DNA from: Cohnella sp. AR92
GTDB lineage: Bacteria; Bacillota; Bacilli; Paenibacillales; Paenibacillaceae
DNA: 64,000 nucleotides
Assembly: GCF_003990975.1 (NCBI RefSeq)
Contig: NZ_RZJR01000002.1
Coordinates: forward strand, 407,550 to 471,549
Reading direction: 5' to 3'
Made by a program: the position numbers and the translations under genes. Under the pieces are notes generated by a model. It made no database searches. It had not been told where the DNA came from and was given only the letters and a program-made list of their open reading frames with translations. This document shows, piece by piece, positions 61,555-64,000 of this stretch. Each line of letters opens with the position of its first letter. Within the stretch, counting starts at the first letter, position 1.

Positions 61555-61598
61555 TCCAAGCTGCTCCTCTCCATTATGTCCCTATCGATTTAACGGTT

Positions 61599-63215
61599 CT
61601 ATACGACCTCATTGGACGGCCGATGAGACTTCTCGCGATATTCCGAAGGCAGCATTCCCGTATACTTGCTGAACACCCGGGTGAAGTACCTTCGTTCCGC
61701 ATAGCCGACCATCTGGCCGACCAGAGTTACGCTTTTGTCGCTCAAGGCCAGCAAGGATTTGGCCATCTCCATCCTCTGTCTCGTGACGTATTCGACGAAC
61801 GTCTCGTTGAAATGCTGCTTGAAGAGCAGGCTGAAGTAGCTTCCGCTGATTCCCAAATAATCGGCAAGCATATCGATGCTCAGATCCGAGGACAGGTTCC
61901 TCTCGATGTAGTCCTTGGCCGACAGCATAAGAACGTCGCTCGTCTTCTTCTTCATGACATTATCGATCGATTGATCGACCAGCCGGTTGATGACTCCCAG
62001 GGTATCCCGAATTCCCGGGCTGTGATCGATTTGATTCCAATAATTCAATTCCTCGTTGCGCCCGATGACGTCCATCGCCCTCATCTCGCGGAGGAGGTGC
62101 AAGCAAATGTAATGAAGGATGGGCTCTACCCGTTCAAATGAAGATTCCGGAAGCCGCTTGAAGCTCTCGTTCAATTCTTTAAGCGCAGCTTCCGTCTTCT
62201 TCCGATCGCACCTCTTGAGCCCGGTTACCATCTCCTCGATACGATCCCACAGCCCGACGGTCTCGTCCGATTGGCCGCGGTTCTTCTCGGGGATGAGCAC
62301 CGCCCCCCCATTCGTTCCGGCGTTGCCGAGATGCAGGGATCTCTGCAGCGATTTGTAGGTCTTCGCCAGCTTCTCCAGCTTGACCGGCGCAGGATGGAGA
62401 AGCACTCGGATATTCAGCTTCAGGTATTTGAGGACCGCTTCGCGGAGCTTGCTTCCCCATTCGAGGCACTGGTCGCGATCGAACGTCTCGACCGGAAGCC
62501 TCTCGATCAGCACGCACCACTCGCCGCTTCGCACCTGCAGGACCGAATGGGGGACTTCGAAGCTGTTGAGATTCTCCAGCAGGATGTTATGAATCGCGAA
62601 ATTCCACAGCTTCCGTTCCTTGTCGTCCCAGATGCATTCCTTGCGGGAATACTCCTCGACGTCCACGAGCAGCATCGCGAACGTAAGGTCTTCCCCGGAA
62701 ACCTCGTGAAACTTCAGGAACGGCTTGGATGCTCCGCTTCCGCCGACATCGATGAGCAGGTCGTATAGCACTTTCTCGTACGCCAGGCTGAACATCTGCC
62801 GCCATTCGGTCTGAATGACCTGTTGCTCGGCGCGAAGCTCCCGAATACCGTCCGCCAGCCGGCTGATCGTCTGGGCGAGTTCCTCGTAATCGATCGGTTT
62901 CAGAATATAATCCCGTACCTCATATCGAATAACCGACCGAACATAGCTGAAGTCCTGATAACCGGTCATCATGATGACCTCCGCGTCGGTATTGAATTCG
63001 CGCAGCGCGCCCAAGAATTCAATCCCGTCCATGACCGGCATGCGGATGTCGCACAGGATCAGGTCCGGCGAATGCTCCCGAACGATCTCCAGGGCAATCT
63101 CGCCGTTCTTCGCCGTTCCCACGATCTCGACGCCGAGCTCCTCCCATGGAACGACGGCTTGCAGGTTCTTGAGGATATTGATCTCGTCATCCACCAATAG
63201 AACCTTCAGCATCAT
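61599..63215 (-). CDS. yesN: YesN-type AraC response regulator
   Basis: The 539-residue regulator has a receiver domain (LLVDDEINIL, phospho-acceptor Asp56 in LILCDIRMPVMDG, Lys in YILKPIDYEEL), a long central region of about 280 residues and a C-terminal AraC pair of helix-turn-helices (LSIDMLADYLGISGSYFSLLFKQHF and VTLVGQMVGYAERRYFTRVFSKYTGMLPSEYR). The start is ATG 63215 after AAGGGGTGAGG, overlapping the end of the kinase gene. Such pairs usually control sugar ABC importers and glycosidases; nagZ directly follows. Confidence 0.93.
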   Translation of the reverse strand: MMLKVLLVDDEINILKNLQAVVPWEELGVEIVGTAKNGEIALEIVREHSPDLILCDIRMPVMDGIEFLGALREFNTDAEVIMMTGYQDFSYVRSVIRYEVRDYILKPIDYEELAQTISRLADGIRELRAEQQVIQTEWRQMFSLAYEKVLYDLLIDVGGSGASKPFLKFHEVSGEDLTFAMLLVDVEEYSRKECIWDDKERKLWNFAIHNILLENLNSFEVPHSVLQVRSGEWCVLIERLPVETFDRDQCLEWGSKLREAVLKYLKLNIRVLLHPAPVKLEKLAKTYKSLQRSLHLGNAGTNGGAVLIPEKNRGQSDETVGLWDRIEEMVTGLKRCDRKKTEAALKELNESFKRLPESSFERVEPILHYICLHLLREMRAMDVIGRNEELNYWNQIDHSPGIRDTLGVINRLVDQSIDNVMKKKTSDVLMLSAKDYIERNLSSDLSIDMLADYLGISGSYFSLLFKQHFNETFVEYVTRQRMEMAKSLLALSDKSVTLVGQMVGYAERRYFTRVFSKYTGMLPSEYREKSHRPSNEVV

Positions 63216-64000
63216 GAGCCTCACCCCTTGTAGTCTTAGGTATGACACACTTGATAATCGTGCCTTGGCCCGGAGCGCTGCATAGAATCAACCCGTATCC
63301 CGCTCCGTAATGGATTCGGAGTCTGTCCGCTACGTTGCCCACTCCAAGCCCTCTTCGCTCGCCCGTCTCCGACGATTCCTCGTAGAGCTCCTCCAGCGTA
63401 GTGACTCCGCTTGCGGCGAATCGAGCAAGCTGCTCCTGCGAAATGCCGATGCCGTTGTCTTCGACGTAGAAGGCAATATTGCCCTCTTCTTCAACCCCTC
63501 GGACGACGATCCTGCCCAGATAGTCGATCCCTTCGAAGCCGTGCTGGATGCTGTTCTCGACGAGCGGTTGAAGCGTGAGCTTCAAGATGCTATGGGAGTA
63601 CAATTCGGGCGGGACGTCGATCTCGTATTCGAACAGCTCCTCGAAGCGGAATTTCTGAATCTCCAAGTAGCTTCTCAAATGCTCGAGTTCTTGATCGACT
63701 CGAATTTCCTCTTTCTGCTGAATGCTGATTCGGAATATATTCGCCAGTCGCTGCACCATTTTGCTCACCTTGCGCCCTTCGTTCTGGACCGCCAGGATGT
63801 TGATGGATTCCAGCGCGTTAAACAAAAAGTGCGGTTTGATCTGCGCTTGAAGCAGCATCATCTCGGCTTTGCGCTTGCGCTTCTGCTCCCGGGTGACGTC
63901 TTCCAGCAATTCGGATACCCTCTCGACCAGGCTGTTGAAGCCTTTGGCCAGGATGACGGTCTCGTCGTTGCCGGAGATCGACACTCTAGTGGCGAGGTCT
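63187..64000 (-). CDS. yesM: YesM-type sensor histidine kinase, C-terminal part (cut by window end)
   Basis: The reading frame continues past base 64000, so only the cytoplasmic part is visible: the end of a HAMP domain (ATRVSISGNDETVILAKGFN), the His_kinase domain with the phospho-acceptor in LLQAQIKPHFLFNALESI, and HATPase with VENSIQHGFEG and DNGIGIS plus GLGVGNVADRLRIHYG. The apparent GTG at 63984 is inside the HAMP domain and is not the true start. The gene overlaps yesN by 29 bases. Confidence 0.93.
   Translation of the reverse strand, partial: DLATRVSISGNDETVILAKGFNSLVERVSELLEDVTREQKRKRKAEMMLLQAQIKPHFLFNALESINILAVQNEGRKVSKMVQRLANIFRISIQQKEEIRVDQELEHLRSYLEIQKFRFEELFEYEIDVPPELYSHSILKLTLQPLVENSIQHGFEGIDYLGRIVVRGVEEEGNIAFYVEDNGIGISQEQLARFAASGVTTLEELYEESSETGERRGLGVGNVADRLRIHYGAGYGLILCSAPGQGTIIKCVIPKTTRGEAHDAEGSIGG

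Overview
The window looks like a chromosomal segment from a GC-rich endospore-forming Bacillota of the Paenibacillaceae type (Cohnella or Paenibacillus). The basis is strong AGGAGG-type ribosome sites, frequent TTG/GTG starts, T-box leaders on tyrS and alaS, close relatives of Bacillus subtilis proteins (CymR, YrrD, IreB, YrzB, MltG, TrhP1/TrhP2, YesMN), and partly conserved B. subtilis gene order. No phage, plasmid, CRISPR array, rRNA or tRNA gene was seen. The genus is an inference.

Layout: 0-2 kb holds three stacked hairpins and rocA. 2-7 kb holds sbcDC and a small coiled-coil gene. 7.3-9.7 kb holds the T-box/tyrS unit and an ERI1/KapD-like exonuclease. 9.7-14.4 kb is a two-component system plus a three-gene ABC exporter on the minus strand, headed by four perfect 11-bp direct repeats. 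14.4-19.4 kb is a urease operon, ureABC-F-G-D, without ureE. 19.7-25 kb holds ilvD, an autoregulated ArsR/SRPBCC pair, a repeat-rich intergenic region, a VOC protein and a polysaccharide deacetylase. 25-31.6 kb holds an AI-2E-type permease, a penicillin-binding transpeptidase, an EamA transporter and a chemoreceptor.

31.9-45.7 kb is a housekeeping block in B. subtilis-like order: trhP2, trhP1, mltG, two DUF1292 genes, yqgF, ireB, alaS with its T-box, a permease, a zinc-ribbon protein, yrrD, iscS, cymR, and mnmA divergently. It joins tRNA charging, tRNA wobble-uridine modification (IscS and MnmA for thiolation, TrhP1/2 for hydroxylation) and cysteine regulation. 45.8-52.1 kb holds a cold-shock gene, two small proteins, an oligoendopeptidase F with two possible starts, a GAF/HD-GYP protein, an M29 aminopeptidase and a hypoxanthine-DNA glycosylase. 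52.2-55.5 kb is a sugar ABC importer without its own ATPase. 55.7-58.4 kb holds FAH, GDPD and CapA genes. 58.6-59.6 kb is a lone IS1595-like gene that has lost its DDE residues and has an SOS-box-like sequence in its promoter. 60-64 kb is yesM (cut by the window end), yesN and nagZ.

The most unusual non-coding structures are: two intergenic elements of exactly 183 bp (2075-2257 and 22700-22882) with identical internal geometry, two direct and two inverted copies of a unit with a 50-nt period; a 13-copy, 13-nt tandem array between the deacetylase stop codon and its terminator (23421-23589); the 4 x 11-bp repeats before the response-regulator gene; and a 25-bp perfect hairpin after the sugar permease.
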